NCBI GenBank assembly: GCA_037447655.1
Contig: JBBHKE010002726.1
Coordinates: forward strand, 1-64,000
DNA from: Zygnema cylindricum
Taxonomy: Eukaryota; Streptophyta; Zygnematophyceae; Zygnematales; Zygnemataceae
Reading direction: 5' to 3'
Length of the DNA: 64,000 bases
The notes beneath the pieces were generated by a model. It saw only the letters and a list, made by a program, of their open reading frames with translations. It made no database searches and was not told the DNA's origin. Position numbers and translations under genes: made by a program. Positions 35,569-52,300 of this stretch are shown one piece after another. Within the stretch, counting starts at the first letter, position 1. The number at the start of each line of letters is the position of its first letter.

Positions 35569-38439
35569 TCAGCCAAGAAGATCAAATGATTCGAGTACTC
35601 GGTGCAATGGTTCTGTGAGTGATGGAGGTGCAGGGTTGCCTTGGCTGTCAGAATAAGCAATGTTGAGTATATACAATTTATTGGATGCTATGGTCACAGC
35701 TGTCAGTGTTCGCTTGGTGCCACGTGTACTATCGAGAAAGTACTCCATTGTATAAAGCGGTACACCTCCTCGCACTTCTCTTGATGTTGAACGGAGAAGA
35801 GTAGCTTCACGAGTACTCTCCTGCATGCGAAAAGGACATTCAGTCAAACCCCAGGACAAAATAGAAAACAAAGGGCCTGATAAATTTGGTAATGTACTAC
35901 AGCTTCTTTGTTTTGTGGACTGACCATAATGAGCCAATGTTCAGAAGTTTACACATAGGGGAAAACGGATAGGGGAAAGGAGGAAAAATTGTCGATTCTT
36001 GTAATGATGCAAAATCACTAAATTACCATTGCATTTTACGATCAGATGTCACGATTCCAACACAAGGTATGGAGTTAGCCACAAAAAGTTGCTAGTTACC
36101 CTGTACCCAGACTTGTGACTGAACTACCTTTGAGCTTCTTGGATAATACAGTAGCATAAACCTCAGAGCGTTGAGCCTAATGCATATATTCGATATATAA
36201 GAAAGTGAAGACAAAAGACAAGATGAGACAAGACAAGACAAGAGAGACAAGACAAGAGAGACAAGACAAAGACAAGTAAGACAAGAAATGAGGAGAGACA
36301 AGAGATTCAAGACAGGTAATGCTCTTCTGCAAATGAGCAGAAAACCAAGCAGGAATTGTGACTTCTTCTACCTACCACCTACACTCAAGCATTGGTCCTC
36401 ACCTTTCGCCTTTCTGCTGCTATCAGACGATTTGTAACATCTTCTAGAGAACCGAACTCTCGGAGTGTTGGAATGCGCACTTTATTGACAACCACTCCAA
36501 TTGTACTGCTCTTCTGCTCTGGATCTTGGAACAACAGTGTGGCCCCTGCCTTGTCCACCTGCAACCGTAGACTTCTCGGTCCCATCAGCTTCGAAGACGA
36601 GTAAATATAAACAACAAAATGATGAGAAGACACGAGAATGGTGGGCAGAGAGCCAAGTCCGATACAAGAGTGCTGATATATTGAATAGCAGGTATTCATA
36701 AAAGTATCAAACTCCACAGAAAACAAAAACATTCCCGTAAAAAAACCTCCTTTGCAGAGATCAAGGATTCGCAGCTTGATGATGTCGGCTCAATGAAGGA
36801 GAGTTATTGCAACACTAAACACCAATCAAAATAATATCCCTTCTATTGCCCTTAAAAAAATTCCATTTGTCTTCTTGGAGACAACAATAACCTCAACCTC
36901 TGTCCTTCTTTATGTTACAATGTTCATCAGGGTGACCTTTTGCCAAAGCCTTGCTTCACGTTATAGGTAGAACTTTTGAGCACCTCAGCGTAAACCTTGG
37001 CATAAGTTTAGCTCATTCCTCCCATGATAAATTCCTTCCAGTTCCAGCATGGAAACAACAGCCTCCCTGACCTTGTTCCAGTTTGCAGGCCGTAAAAGAG
37101 TGAAGCCTTCTTGTTCATCATCATAAGGAATGAGCTCAAGCAGGGTTGGCTCTACTAAAGTAGTCTCTGCACCACATTCACCACCCAAAGGCCTTATGTC
37201 TCAACCCAGTCTTTCAAAAATATGTAGACATTATAGAAAGGTAATTCACGGATCCTCTTGCAAAATCTCAATCAGAGTCTGTACAGGGTGGTTCTGTATC
37301 TATCTGGAACATCGGTCGTTCACTACCTAAAATGCTAACATAAAGGTAAGTTATACACAAAAGGTCAAGAAAAACAATAACTGCTTACAATGCAGTCAAA
37401 CCACAGATATTGATGTCATGTCCTCAAGGAAACAACCTAAAAAAAAATAAGAGAGATATCCAAATACATATTAGATTAGACAAATCGTTCATAAACTGTT
37501 AGCGCTGTTGGCCATGTTGCATCTGTATTCCACACCGTAGAAAGTCAGACAGATGGAGGATTGAAGCAATAGGCAAGTCCAGCCCGTCCAAGACCATGTT
37601 CTCATAATGAATGGCTGAATGTATCCAAAAGAGGTATATGGACATATATTTTTTAACAAACGCAACAAATTAACAAAAGAAACAAACCATTCAAAGGGGG
37701 TTGTTTCACAATGATGAAACGGCATTCAGGCGGAAGGGTCAGCAATTTGGCACTTAAATTTGATTGAAGGAAGGATGTAAATTATTGTTAGTGCTTCTAA
37801 CTACCGTGTGTATGAAAGTCGCATAGACAAAAAAAAACAGTTGATGAACAACAACCCAGGGATAAACACTGCGACCGTCCATTGACAACGACCACCTTGT
37901 GGTGAGGAGAAAATTGCTTCCTATTTATTGCACATGAAGGAAAAGAGGGTGGTATTGATAGTCATTACTAGACTCCTTGCCGTAAGGTTCCAAAACTGTG
38001 CCATCATTCATGAACTGAAACTTTTTCATCACTCCTGCCCTGCATTGCAGAAAAATACCTTTTTATCTCCAAAACACACAAGCATATACAGCTCATTTCT
38101 ACATTCGTACTGAATACATGCAGGCTAGCTCAGTGTCACATAAATGCAGCTGTCGAACCACTGACCTGCTTTGGAATTCTTCCCAACCATCAACTGTGCA
38201 GCAGCAGCAGCCGCTAGCATTAGTGCTCCTGATCGCCGTGAAAAAGCTGTTGACGTTTGCAGCTTTGGCTCCGAAAATACCTCTTCTTTCTCATTACGGC
38301 CAGTGTGTGGCTTCTTGTCAGCTCCAGGAAAACATGCAACCGGCACTCTCAGCTCTCTGCAGCTACCCTGAACTGAATCAGATAACACCGAAGGAGCAAA
38401 GGCGCAGTACGATGCCGATGCCGCATGTATGTGAGACAT
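35569..38439 (-). CDS. PsbP-domain protein, thylakoid lumen (PPD family, resembles PPD2; 4 exons)
   Basis: Exons in transcript order: 38439-38166, 37166-37072, 36558-36403 and 35820-35569, giving 258 residues. The first exon encodes a bipartite targeting sequence: a Ser/Ala-rich stretch poor in acids, then SRRSGALMLAAAAAAQLMVG with a twin arginine (R68-R69) before a hydrophobic core. This indicates import through the stroma and Tat transport into the thylakoid lumen. The rest is one PsbP domain (EGFTLLRPANWNK, AGATLLFQDPEQKSS, IGVVVNKVRIPTLREFGS, LYTMEYFLDSTRG, LYILNIAYSDSQG, LESFDLLG at the end). PsbP itself stabilises the photosystem II oxygen-evolving complex; PPD members have varied or unknown roles, so no exact function is claimed. 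The MSHIHAA start is the first ATG; an upstream TTG frame was ignored. It lies head to head with the DUF3593 gene, 223 bp apart. Confidence 0.88.
36209..36315. repeat. GACAA/GAGACAA simple repeat in a PsbP-domain gene intron
   Basis: An imperfect microsatellite of AGACAAGACAAGAGAGACAA type, in the last intron (35821-36402) of the minus-strand gene. The open frames through it are low-complexity Leu/Ser artefacts. Confidence 0.8.
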
Positions 38440-38662
38440 AGCTCGCTGAGGCTCTTCCACTTCCAAAACAGTCGACGAAAAAACGAGTCGAATGCGAAAA
38501 TGGCTTTTAGTATAATATAGGAATCCAGTTCAGTACGATACACTGAACATTTTAGAAGTTTCAAAGTGTGGCGCCAAAAGTTCATGGCTGCTCGCTGCTT
38601 ACATCTGCTGCTATCTAAAGTAGTATCTAACTGATTTGCAAATTACATTGTCGAAAAGAACC
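38440..38662. promoter_or_regulatory. Bidirectional promoter between the PsbP-domain and DUF3593 genes
   Basis: Only 223 bp separate the two start codons, so the core promoters must overlap or abut. Visible features: an inverted repeat GTTCAGT-N7-ACTGAAC at 38528-38548, and TGGCGCCAAAA at 38569-38579, whose reverse complement TTTTGGCGCC fits the E2F consensus TTTSSCGC. Whether either site is used is inference. Confidence 0.55.
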
Positions 38663-40586
38663 ATGGCCTCCGTAGGTGCAATCGCATCAACAGGGACCTT
38701 CTTTGCGGTGGCTGCATCATATCCTGTGTCGTCCACGCATCATCCAGGACAACAGAGACTGTGGGGGTCATACTGCGGCCTTTCAAGACACTTGGCTGCT
38801 GGTTGTCGGACAAGAGATAATCGGAGAGGAATTGATAAGAGCCATGGATGCAGAAGAAGGGTAAAGCATGTCAGGGCAGCTATACTTCCTGTGGATCCAT
38901 GGTCTCCTGGAGGGATAGATAGCCAGAGCATAGCTTCATCTCTCTTTGCTTTCTCGCTTTTTCCATACCTTGGATTTCTCTACCATCTCACAAAATCCAA
39001 AACTGCACCAAAGTTAACACTGTTTGGCTTTTATTTCCTCCTCGCCTTTGTTGGAGCTACCAGTAAGCCTTCTTTTAACTTATTTGTCAACTTTTTCACA
39101 TTTGTTGTTTCAATTTATCAACGAATTTGATTCCAGTATTTGCTTTGTTAGTGTAGCTGTAATTATAAACAAGAAGGGCGTTGCTCGAAGTTAAGTGACA
39201 CTCATTATCCAAAATAGTTGTCTATCTAACGTAAGGTATACGTCCAAGCTTGAAACAACAGAAAGAGAGAATAGAATGGTTTAAGAAGCAATATCAAAAC
39301 TCCAATGTCTCACGCCTAAGCGGCATTTATCAGCCGATAGGTCTGTAATTGGTTGTTGTTATAGGATTTGAAGAGGTCGAAATGCTTAAATAAAAGGCAT
39401 GAAATGTTTCTGACGTATTTTTCTCTGGCTTCTATAAAGTTATCGATTTTGAACAAGCTTCTCATTGGTAGACAAAATAAAAATTGCTTCACCAAAACCA
39501 GTGTTTTATAGTGAAATAAAATGAGCGTGTTGACTGCTTCACAAAATGCTCAACTTGAAAGATCACTGTGGCATAGTGCTGTTTAAAAGCACGCTTAATC
39601 ATCTCCATCAGCAGTCAGTACTTGCATTCGTAAGGATTCCGGCTTTCCTGATTTTGAATCACTTGGATGTTCTTGTTTTTGTCCTATTTGGTCTACTTTG
39701 AATTTCGCTTCACATTTTTTTTATCACATGTTGGGCATGGTGCATGGCAATTTCGACTATGGTCACGATATGGCAGTTCCAGCTGGAATTTACGGTAAGT
39801 CAACTTCCCGGGTTTTTATTTTCCTTTTTTTTAGGGGAACACTGGTCAATTCTAGCCCATTTTATAAGATCAAAAGTCTTGTAGAAAACAATTACTTATT
39901 CCATAAAAAATCCATAACAAGGCTTTACATTTGCAATGGGTTTTTTAACACCTGCCAATTTCTTTTTGGAGACAAAAGTAGAATATTGCTTGATCTTCAG
40001 TACATGAAGCAGATGAGGAGCATAGTTTCGAGATGGTTGACATTTTGATGTTATTGGTTCTGAAATCACGCTTGTTATTAAGTCATTAACATATACAGTA
40101 GAACCTCTCTAAAACAATATTCTTGGGAGCGAGGTTTGGTATTGAGGTTTGAGACAGGTTATTGAATTAAGCAGGGTCATAATTTAAGCAGCCCAACCTC
40201 AGGCCCAGGCGCAGGTATTGAATTATGGAGGTTATAGAATTTGACAGCATTGTCTTAGAGAGGTTCTACAGTACGTGGAGGATAAAATGCCATAGTGGGT
40301 TTAGAAGTTAGGCATGGACCTCTCAGCCGCTAACTATTGTTATTCTGGAACTTGTGCTCACATCAATTCTTGTGGGAACTTGGGTTTTATTACAGCCAAA
40401 GTTCACTATGGCACATCCCTTTCAAATGTGGACTATCTTCATGGAAGCGCCGAGTCCCTCCTTACTGTAACAAACCTGTTCATAGTGTTGGGACTCCGTA
40501 AAGCACTTAGAGAGGAAACTGGTTTGTCTGAGGGCGAGGCTTCCAAGATAGTAGAATCAGAAAACGATGTTCGTGCAGAAAATTAG
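38663..40586 (+). CDS. DUF3593-type plastid membrane protein (3 exons, one of 18 nt)
   Basis: Exons: 38663-39062, 39777-39794 and 40396-40586, giving 202 residues. The N-terminal 70 or so residues are Ser/Arg-rich with few acids, as in a chloroplast transit peptide. The conserved part has hydrophobic segments at about 91-109 (SLFAFSLFPYLGFLYHLT), 118-139 and 160-173 (LLTVTNLFIVLGLRKALRE), with the family-like block KVHYGTSLSNVDYLHGSAES between them. I recognise the C-terminal half as the plant and cyanobacterial DUF3593 family; its function is not known to me. The middle exon encodes only IPAGIY plus two split codons, with proper AG and GT borders (GGCAG before, GTAAGT after). It is required to keep the frame. 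The intron after it carries a MITE. Confidence 0.8.
40096..40271. mobile_element. 176-bp pogo/Emigrant-like MITE in a DUF3593 intron
   Basis: The left end CAGTAGAACCTCTCTAA and the reverse-complemented right end CTGTAGAACCTCTCTAA form a 17-bp TIR with one mismatch, flanked on both sides by TA. The CAGTARAACCTCT start, the inner AATATTCTTGGGA and a TA target duplication are typical of Emigrant/Lemi1-type (pogo-like Tc1/mariner) plant MITEs. It encodes nothing and belongs to a different family from the CACCG elements. Confidence 0.8.
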
Positions 40587-44001
<3,415 letters not shown>

Positions 44002-46353
44002 ACGCTAGTCATACTGCTTAAGACAGCAGAAGCCAGTTCTGGAAGAAGGAACCGGAGTTGAAGCTTATGGTGACTTTAGGTCAAGTCTCTTTCAAATATC
44101 CTCAGAACGAAAGCACATGTTTCTTTTTTTTTTTTTTTTTTTCAGAAGTTATGTGCATACAAGAAAGCAGATTTTGTTGCTCCTGTCATGGGGGGCTTTC
44201 TACATCCTCCGGTTTTGATCACTTCTTGCTCGTCGCAGTTTACCTGTTTAGGCTGTACACCTAGCAGTGACTCCCTTCCAGTGGTTCTGGAAGATCCTTC
44301 GAAAGAAAATGTGTGCGATTGTACTCGCCGGCAACCTCGAACAAAAGGACAGGACAGTTGTTTGTGGGATTAGTTGGCTGACCAATCGGCGTATGAGATG
44401 TACCACGGGCGGTTGTGGTATGTCTTTGGGACTGCATGCAGCAGTTTATGGTTGGGTCCGCCAAACAATTTTTTGGGAGTAACAAGTTGTACTGATCTAG
44501 CTGCTAAGAGGAATGTTAGAGGTGTTTTGATTTGACTATTTTGTTACTCCTTTTGATGTGAAAATAAGAGGGTACGCTGGTGGGCCTTGTACTCAGCTGA
44601 AGGAACATCTGCTGTGTTTTTGCATAGTCATCCTGCCTTGCCTTAGATGTTTTTGCAAAGCTGCAATCTTGCATCCAAGTCCTTTTTCCTCCTCTCTCTC
44701 CTCTTTCTTTCCTCTTTTCTCTTTCCTCTTGCCCTATTCAATTGCCAGATGAGCTAGATTTAGGTTTGACATGACAGTTTTTACAACTTTCTCCAGTCTA
44801 TTTGTGGTAGTTGCTTGCAGAATCTTGAGTTGTCAATTTTGCTTTTGAAAGGTAACTATGGTTCAGGACTCAGATTATGTTACTGTAAAAAAATAACTGG
44901 GAGAAAATTCTATAATTTGTGCATGTTGTTGCTTACAAACAAGACACAGGAGACTTAAAATTTTCCGTTCCTTTAATTTGGAGTTTCTGATTGAGTTGAC
45001 CATATTTCATGTTTATTTCATAGTGTCTGTATTTGTTGTCAAGTTGACAATTTTTTGAGCTCAGAGGCATGGGCATTGATTGTATACTGAGATGTTCGTG
45101 AAAACTGAAGGTTGTGTACAAAACACGTGTTTGGTTGTTTGTTTTTGTAGGTGTCATAATTTACTTTGTCACGTGTCAAATGTGGACATTTGACAGAAAC
45201 GTTAAATGCTTGTTCATTTTGGAAGTCCGCAATAGTGGCGAATTTTTTGAAACATCAACGCTAATAAAGATTTGCGATATACTGGTCATAACCCTTCCAT
45301 CACTTAATGTTCTTTATTTCATGTATATTCCATGCAAACATTTGCTGCAACCCAATATACTGTGAAAGCTTGCTAATTTGATTTCTTTTAATCGCTGTTT
45401 GAAATGCCTTAACTATGTGGATTGTTTCAGCATAATCTGGTAGACTGCCCCTCATTAGCTCCATGGGATTCATCTGCTTTACTGCTTTCATAGGGACAAT
45501 CTGACTTAGGCACTTGAGAAAATTCCAGACATGATGACTACTGCTTCAGTGACCAGGTACTGTTCTTGACGTGAGGTCTCACATAATTTTCCTCACACCA
45601 AAACCGAGAAAACTAAGATTATTTGGCTTCATGGTGCCTATATTTATTTTGTCAACTCCCACCGCTCACACAATTTTAGGTCAGGCGGCTCAACCTAGAG
45701 AGGGAAATTAGAGTGGCAGAGCTACATGATTGCTAGGAGTAAGGAGAGTGATTATGGATGATTCTACTCCAACTGTCCCACTCCTTTGTAGACAACTGAA
45801 TAAATTTAAAACACACCATCGATACCACACCGACCATCCAGCATATTCAAAGTTGGGAGGCATTAGTAACCAAAGTGAGTACCATAACGATGCCATAAAG
45901 ATACTGTAATGATAACAAAATGATACAGTGATACCATAAAGATACCACAATACCACAATGATATCGACAATGATACCACAATGATACCATAATGATACAA
46001 TAGTATTAGAGCCGACAAAACTTGAAACAAGTGGATCCATGAACACTCATGGATATTGAAACATAATTAGCCTCGTAACCAGCCCGGTGTAGGAAGCAAA
46101 CGCATGCAACAAATAATAATCCTCGACATTAAAATGAGGCCAAAAACACGAATTGAATTAGAGACTAAATAATCAGTGCACAGTTCGACCTCTGTCATAT
46201 ATCGGCCAGCAAAGAGGAGTCTAAGCCTGCCGAAATAAACGAGGGAAAAATCATCTAAAATTGCTGCATCAACCACCAATGAAGGTGGCAAAACAAAATT
46301 TTCCACGTGTCAAGGATTGCTCTCTACTTCCAGTAGCTCCTACATCTTCTACT
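44002..46353. other. Convergent spacer between ARFC1 and nicalin
   Basis: It contains the ARFC1 3' region with a T-run at 44127-44143, and a degenerate short tandem repeat of the GATACCA/ACAATGATACC type at about 45880-46010. No coding segment longer than chance was recognised. Confidence 0.5.
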
Positions 46354-49300
46354 CTATGTAACCTTGGTTTTCCGCGGAGGGGGGCGCCAAAAGACTCCCA
46401 TCAAGTCATCAAAGCCCTGCATGCAAAAACCGAGGTAACTCGACAAAACCATTAAACCCTAAAAGAAACATAAAAACTAAAACAGAAAAAGCAGCAGCTT
46501 CAGGGAATGGTACATTCATTTGGAGGACGAACTTTTTGGCCCCCCACTCACCTTTGTGCTTATGTGGAGGATCAGAAAGAGTGCCCCAAGATAGGACGCG
46601 ACAGCTAACATGATGAGGACATCAAACGTCACACTTGCGACCTGGAAAAACAACATAAACCATTTAGATGGTCATCAATCTCACCTCACAATTTACTATT
46701 TGACGAGAACATTAAAGTTCATCGAGTATATCAGGATATATCAATACCTACACACGCATACAGCTGGAATTACCCATTTTCTACTTTCTCTACCAAAAGA
46801 AATACCAAAAGAGTCCTCTTTATTCATTCAACAGTTACAATCCAAAGATAGCATTGAGAATTTCTGCCCACAAGTACAATCGGAAGTTTAAGGAAAACAA
46901 CAAAAAAACTAGAAAAAAGGACATCCACGCAATACATAAAACCAAGTGATAAGAGTACAGACCTTGTAAATCTCAAGCTTGGCTTCCGGCGAATCAAAAA
47001 ATACGAATGCATTGTCCAGTGGGACAGTCTGTACTTTTACATCAGATAGCCGCCCTGCGAGCTCCTGTAAAAGTTTATTACAGCAAATACAAACAAATCA
47101 ATAAACCTGTTACAGTGTTACGTCCCAACTCCAGAAAACTGAACTTGCACAGCATTTCCGATCCCGCGAGGATCCACTGAACCGTTCAGCAGACAAGAAA
47201 GTAGAAAAAAAAAACACTTGATCAAGTTTTGAAGGATTAAGTCACCAGAAAATAACAAAAATGAAAAGTGAGAGCAATAAGATTCTTTTCTGTATCACAC
47301 CTTTTGTAGTGCTCCAACCACAGGTGCTCCTTTAGGAAGGTATGCGGCCACTCTTGGAGTTCGGGCAAAAAGTCGAAGCCAGTGGGAGACAAATAATGGA
47401 TTTGGACTCAAGCTGCTGCCATTTGCAAATACCTCAACTTGCCTACCTTTATAATCAAAAATGTGCCTCTGCAAATGGAAAGAATATACACAAGTCATTT
47501 TAGAAAATGAATACCTACGAGTTCAGGTAATAGCTCTGAGATTTGTTTAAAATGCTGTAACAGCTGCAAAAAATTTCATAGAGAGATCCGCAGAGGTACA
47601 AAACAATATCTAAAAACTATAGATCATTGCACGTTTAAGATACTAAGCTTATCATGCAAAAACAGACAAGCACACTGGACAATGGCTGCAGCAAAACAGA
47701 TACTGTACGTTAGAGCCCAGAAGAGACAGAATGATGTAGAAGGGAGACCGTTCATAGTTTGCAGCATAACTTGAAATTCATAATTACTCTGTGCTGTTCT
47801 CATTATAATCTACCATGCTGCAGAGCGAAACCAGCCATGTTTGTCACATGAAATAATGTGACTTGTAGTTGACCTGGAAACCATGCTCAGAATGGGCACC
47901 TATGTTTTTGTCAGGATTATCTAAGGAATTGCTAGGACAAAATAGAAATGAAAAAGCATTAGCAAAATGGTAAGTTTCAGAAGCCCTCTGTTGACAATAA
48001 CTTTAAAGACTCGCCCAAGCAGAAATGAAACGCTGATTCCTGCAGTATATTTCATCCCTTCAAATAATAGTGAGTCTGTTCCTTTATCCGATTTGAAGAC
48101 AAAGACGAGTGAAACACTTACAGCAAGAGTCTCGGCAATGAGCTTTATGGACTGTAAAACCGCCTTTTCATCTATTTGCCGCCTGCAACCGAAGAATCAA
48201 TCTTTCAATCAGAACAGAGAAACTGCATGTATTGCTGAGAAAGTATCAGCAGTGAGAGTGAGATGTTCCTGAAAGAGACCATAATGCCGTGACAGTACTG
48301 TAATTAATTGCACCAAAATATACAAACACTGACAAGTAAGGCAGAAATTTGATTAGTATAATAACCCAATGAAAAATAACTGGATTTATAAAAAAAAAAG
48401 TGAAATCTGCTACTGAGAAAATTGACAACCAATCAGTAGCCATTCCCGATATGGGAAGGGTCATTAGGTTGTTTAGACCTGCAGTGTGCCTTCCAACCTC
48501 AGTCCTTGCTCTGTCCACCAGCTTCAAACCTATTGCTAGGGAAGCATAGAGAAGTTTATTCTTCTGAACATCCCAATAGAGCTCTTACAGAGTTTGTGGA
48601 CTGTAACTTGAGTACCTGTTAGTTGTCGCATGAGTTCATCACATACTTCTTTATCATGGTTTGTAATTATACTAAGGTGTATGCATTTCTTCCCTTACCG
48701 ACGATCTGCGAGGCCTCCAGTATTGCGGAAAATATCTGGCGCTGATTCAAGCTCAGAAAGCGTCACTGCTGGAATCTTATTGCGTGAAAACAATTCATGT
48801 TCCCAAGGTACCTGAAAGGACAGCCATCCACTAGAAAAAAATGAGACTTTTGACTGCACATATAGCCAGAGCATTCTATTTTAAAACATATTTTGAAGAA
48901 CAGAACTGATTTGATGGTCAGAATGCTTCACACAGCTGAAGGACGTAAAATATGCATACGGTCAGCAGAACAAACAGTTTTGCTCAACTGTGCCTAATGC
49001 CTAATGACTCTGACATGCCTTATCTGAATGTTAGACAACAATACACACGGAAAATGGTTTTCTTTGGAAATTTTGTGTTGTCCAGACATACGTGTTACTG
49101 AGAGACAAACTAGGGACAAGCAATGACCAATATCCGAGAAAATATAGCACCAGCTCAAAGGGTATTCGAAATGAGCTTTCCAGTGGTAAGCAGATACCAC
49201 AGGCAGAACATAAACCAAATATCAACTGTTAAAAAAATGTTCAAGTCTAAAACAAAAAAAACAAAAAATGCCTTCGGTGAAATCAGAAGCACCCCGTGCA

Positions 49301-52300
49301 TTGAGCCATAAAATTGCTAGCCTGAAACCATTCAAAGAAGAGTCAGAGGCACTGAATTAGTAATCGAATCTATTGCACTCGTGCGTCCCGAAAGGTAGAA
49401 ATAAGGATCAAACTGACTCACCCCCACCAGCCCTAAAGAGTGACGCCAACATAATCCCAAAAAAGTTAAGCAGACGCCCAACATACCCGTGAATCAGACA
49501 TATTAATCTTCTTATGGACAACCTCCAGCGAAAACCCAAGCTCCTGAGCCACAGCTTCTAAGCCCTGCCAAACAAAACAGCTATCAATAAAATCAATCAG
49601 TATAATAAGCATTTTGCAGGTCACTGAAATAAAGCAGTTCTTACAATCAATGGCCACCGAACGGTCAATACACAAACCTACAATCAAGATCCTGCAATCC
49701 CAACATGTTCTCTAAGAAACCCTCTTAAGCACCCAAAGAAGTGTCCATGGCCAGCTTCAGGCTTTGTTATGCAACAGTGAATGATCAATACAAGTCTATG
49801 CCTTTTGTAGCACACCTGACAAATAAGAACGCACTTTGCATGCCTCCTCTGTATAAAACTCAAAGACCTACTTAAATGAAATTCCTTCCTATCCTCTCGC
49901 TAATTCTCTTGGTTACAAATCGGATGACAACCCGCCCTGGCAGACAAACGGCCCCAGATCGCCCACCTCATATAAGGGTGCAATCGCAGGGTCCTTTTTC
50001 GGCTTAGAACCGTGGATGTAGACTTTCTCTGTCCACTGACCGATCGAGTTCAAGCAAATAACAAACTCAACTGTCTCCAACAGTCTTTGGTCCAGACTGG
50101 CCAACCACTGCGTCCACAGAGACAAAGACTCGTTCATCCTAGAAGACATGTTTTCCACATTTCCAAATAGATACTGGACAAGAGCAACTGTAACAGCAAC
50201 ACATTGAAAGACCACATAATACCTTCGCACGGGGATTCTTCACAAGATGTCTACTAGATGTTGAGAATTAGAGTCCTGTAATGGGCAAAACAGGTATATT
50301 ACAGAAGTTCATTACTGACTTAACAGAGGGCTGATGCAACAATGGCTACCATATGCACCATGACCCATATACCAAAATTCTTCAAACAATTTCATCAGTC
50401 GCATGGAAAGGGACACAAACGACCATGTTCCTTTGTGAGTAAACACTTTACCTGTTTGGTGCCATCGTAGTTATATGGGCCACCTGACGTAAGGCCAAAT
50501 AGTAGATTGTATTGACCACGAGACTTAGGATCGGAGTAAAGTCGGGAGAATAACCTCACAAGCTCCAAAAGGGCAACTACTCCACTCCCATTGCTGTCAC
50601 TGCCCACAGAAAGAGCCTGGCCAGCAACTGGCCACACCCTGTTGCATTACTTGAAGAATAGAGCATGCGACAAAATCAGATACCTCTCCTGCACTCTATA
50701 GATGAGAAAACTCCCCTAAAGTTCAGCAAATTAAAATGCAGGGTTTCATATCCGCTGCCATTTTCCGATATTCGGTCATCAGGTTTTCAGGGTACCTGAT
50801 TACCAATTACCGGTTCAATATAATATACATCGACGATAAAATTTGATAATGACGAAAGAACAATAAATAAGTAAAAAATATCTTGAAAAGAATAAAGTAC
50901 GGAATTCACAATCCTACTCGGAGGTATTTTACGAAATTAAGACTTTTGCGGCATGAATTTGCCGGCTTTTTCCCCCCTTGTCAACAGCTACAGCATCTAG
51001 GATCCTTATAGTGCCTTATCTTGGATTCTTTATAGTGCCTGTACTTCTTCAGAACTAATTCTTACATATCCATTTATCCAACATTACCAGTTTATCAGAA
51101 ATTAATCAAAATTTTCGGCATTTATCGGTCACTACAATAAATATCATGATCGTAGACAAATTGATGAACGATAATGAAGATGGAACACTATCAAAATGTT
51201 CTGTAGAATAAGATAAATCCAGCGAACTGAGCATAGTAAAACATAAGAAAGTGAGAAGGTGGCAAGATCCCTTTAAAGATAAACCTTATGCAGGTCATGT
51301 CAATGCACACATACCGGGACTGCTCCGAAAGTATCATATGAGGCCACAATGGCAATAGTTGGAAGTGTTCTGCTCTCTCCCTCAATCCGAAGACCATGCA
51401 GCCACCCCTGCCAGCTCATCCACCATGGATTGCAAAATCAACGTCAGATCACCATCATTATTGTGATAAAACAGTACCAGATAGAAAAAAAAGGAAAATA
51501 AGGCAAATGGAAGGGAATCAACCTAAGCCTAGACTTGAACACATAACCTTAACAGTAAAAGTAGTATCGTGGATATTTGCTCAGATGAAACAATAAACAT
51601 TCCGAAAAAAAACAGTTCAACAATGAATTCACCAGGAGAATATAAAAAATGCACCCTAAATTCTTCCAGTGGAATAGTGATACAAATGTACAATGGGAAT
51701 GCACTTGAAATTTTTGCCCTACATCATCAGGAAAAAAACATATCCTTAATGAGGGAAAGAAGTAAAAATCTCAACAGGAACATAGAGCTATAATAAGATC
51801 ACTTTCCAAGTGCCCACATTCACAGTTCCATTATCCATAGCTTGAAAGTTGGACAGCAGGACGATTGGACAAAAACGACGTTCGAAAAAAAGGGCAACAG
51901 CATCTATACAATGCCTGTTTAACCAGACCATAGCAAAGTACTTCTATAACATTTCGAACTCATTCAGGATATACCCTCACCTCTTCTCAACATCTTCATC
52001 TCTTCTTATCCTCTTCCTGCCTAACCTTTATGCTTTCTTATCATCTATTCTCATTCCCTTTATCCTTTCTTACCACCTCTTCTTGTTAATAACTTCATGT
52101 TCTTTAAACTCTCACCTGGATGTTTGCTAGAGAAACAGTCGGGAGTTTCCTTGGTTCAGGTGAGTTCACCACCAGCTTGTACCTGCAGCATGCCAATGTA
52201 AAGCCTCATACAATGATCATTGTCATAAAATTGTACTGCCCACAAAAAGCCTGGTCAGGCCTGGATGAAACAGGAAGTACAAGAACATCCTTTTGCTGAA

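Noticed and set aside
36092-36310. 72-codon Leu/Ser-rich minus-strand open frame
   Set aside because: Translation of the GACAA simple repeat inside an intron.
50452-50637. Nicalin exon 7 starting at 50637 (VWPVAGQALSVG)
   Set aside because: Joining there breaks frame with exon 6; the acceptor before GCT at 50616 gives FGAVP-ALSVGSDSNGSG, which fits the family.
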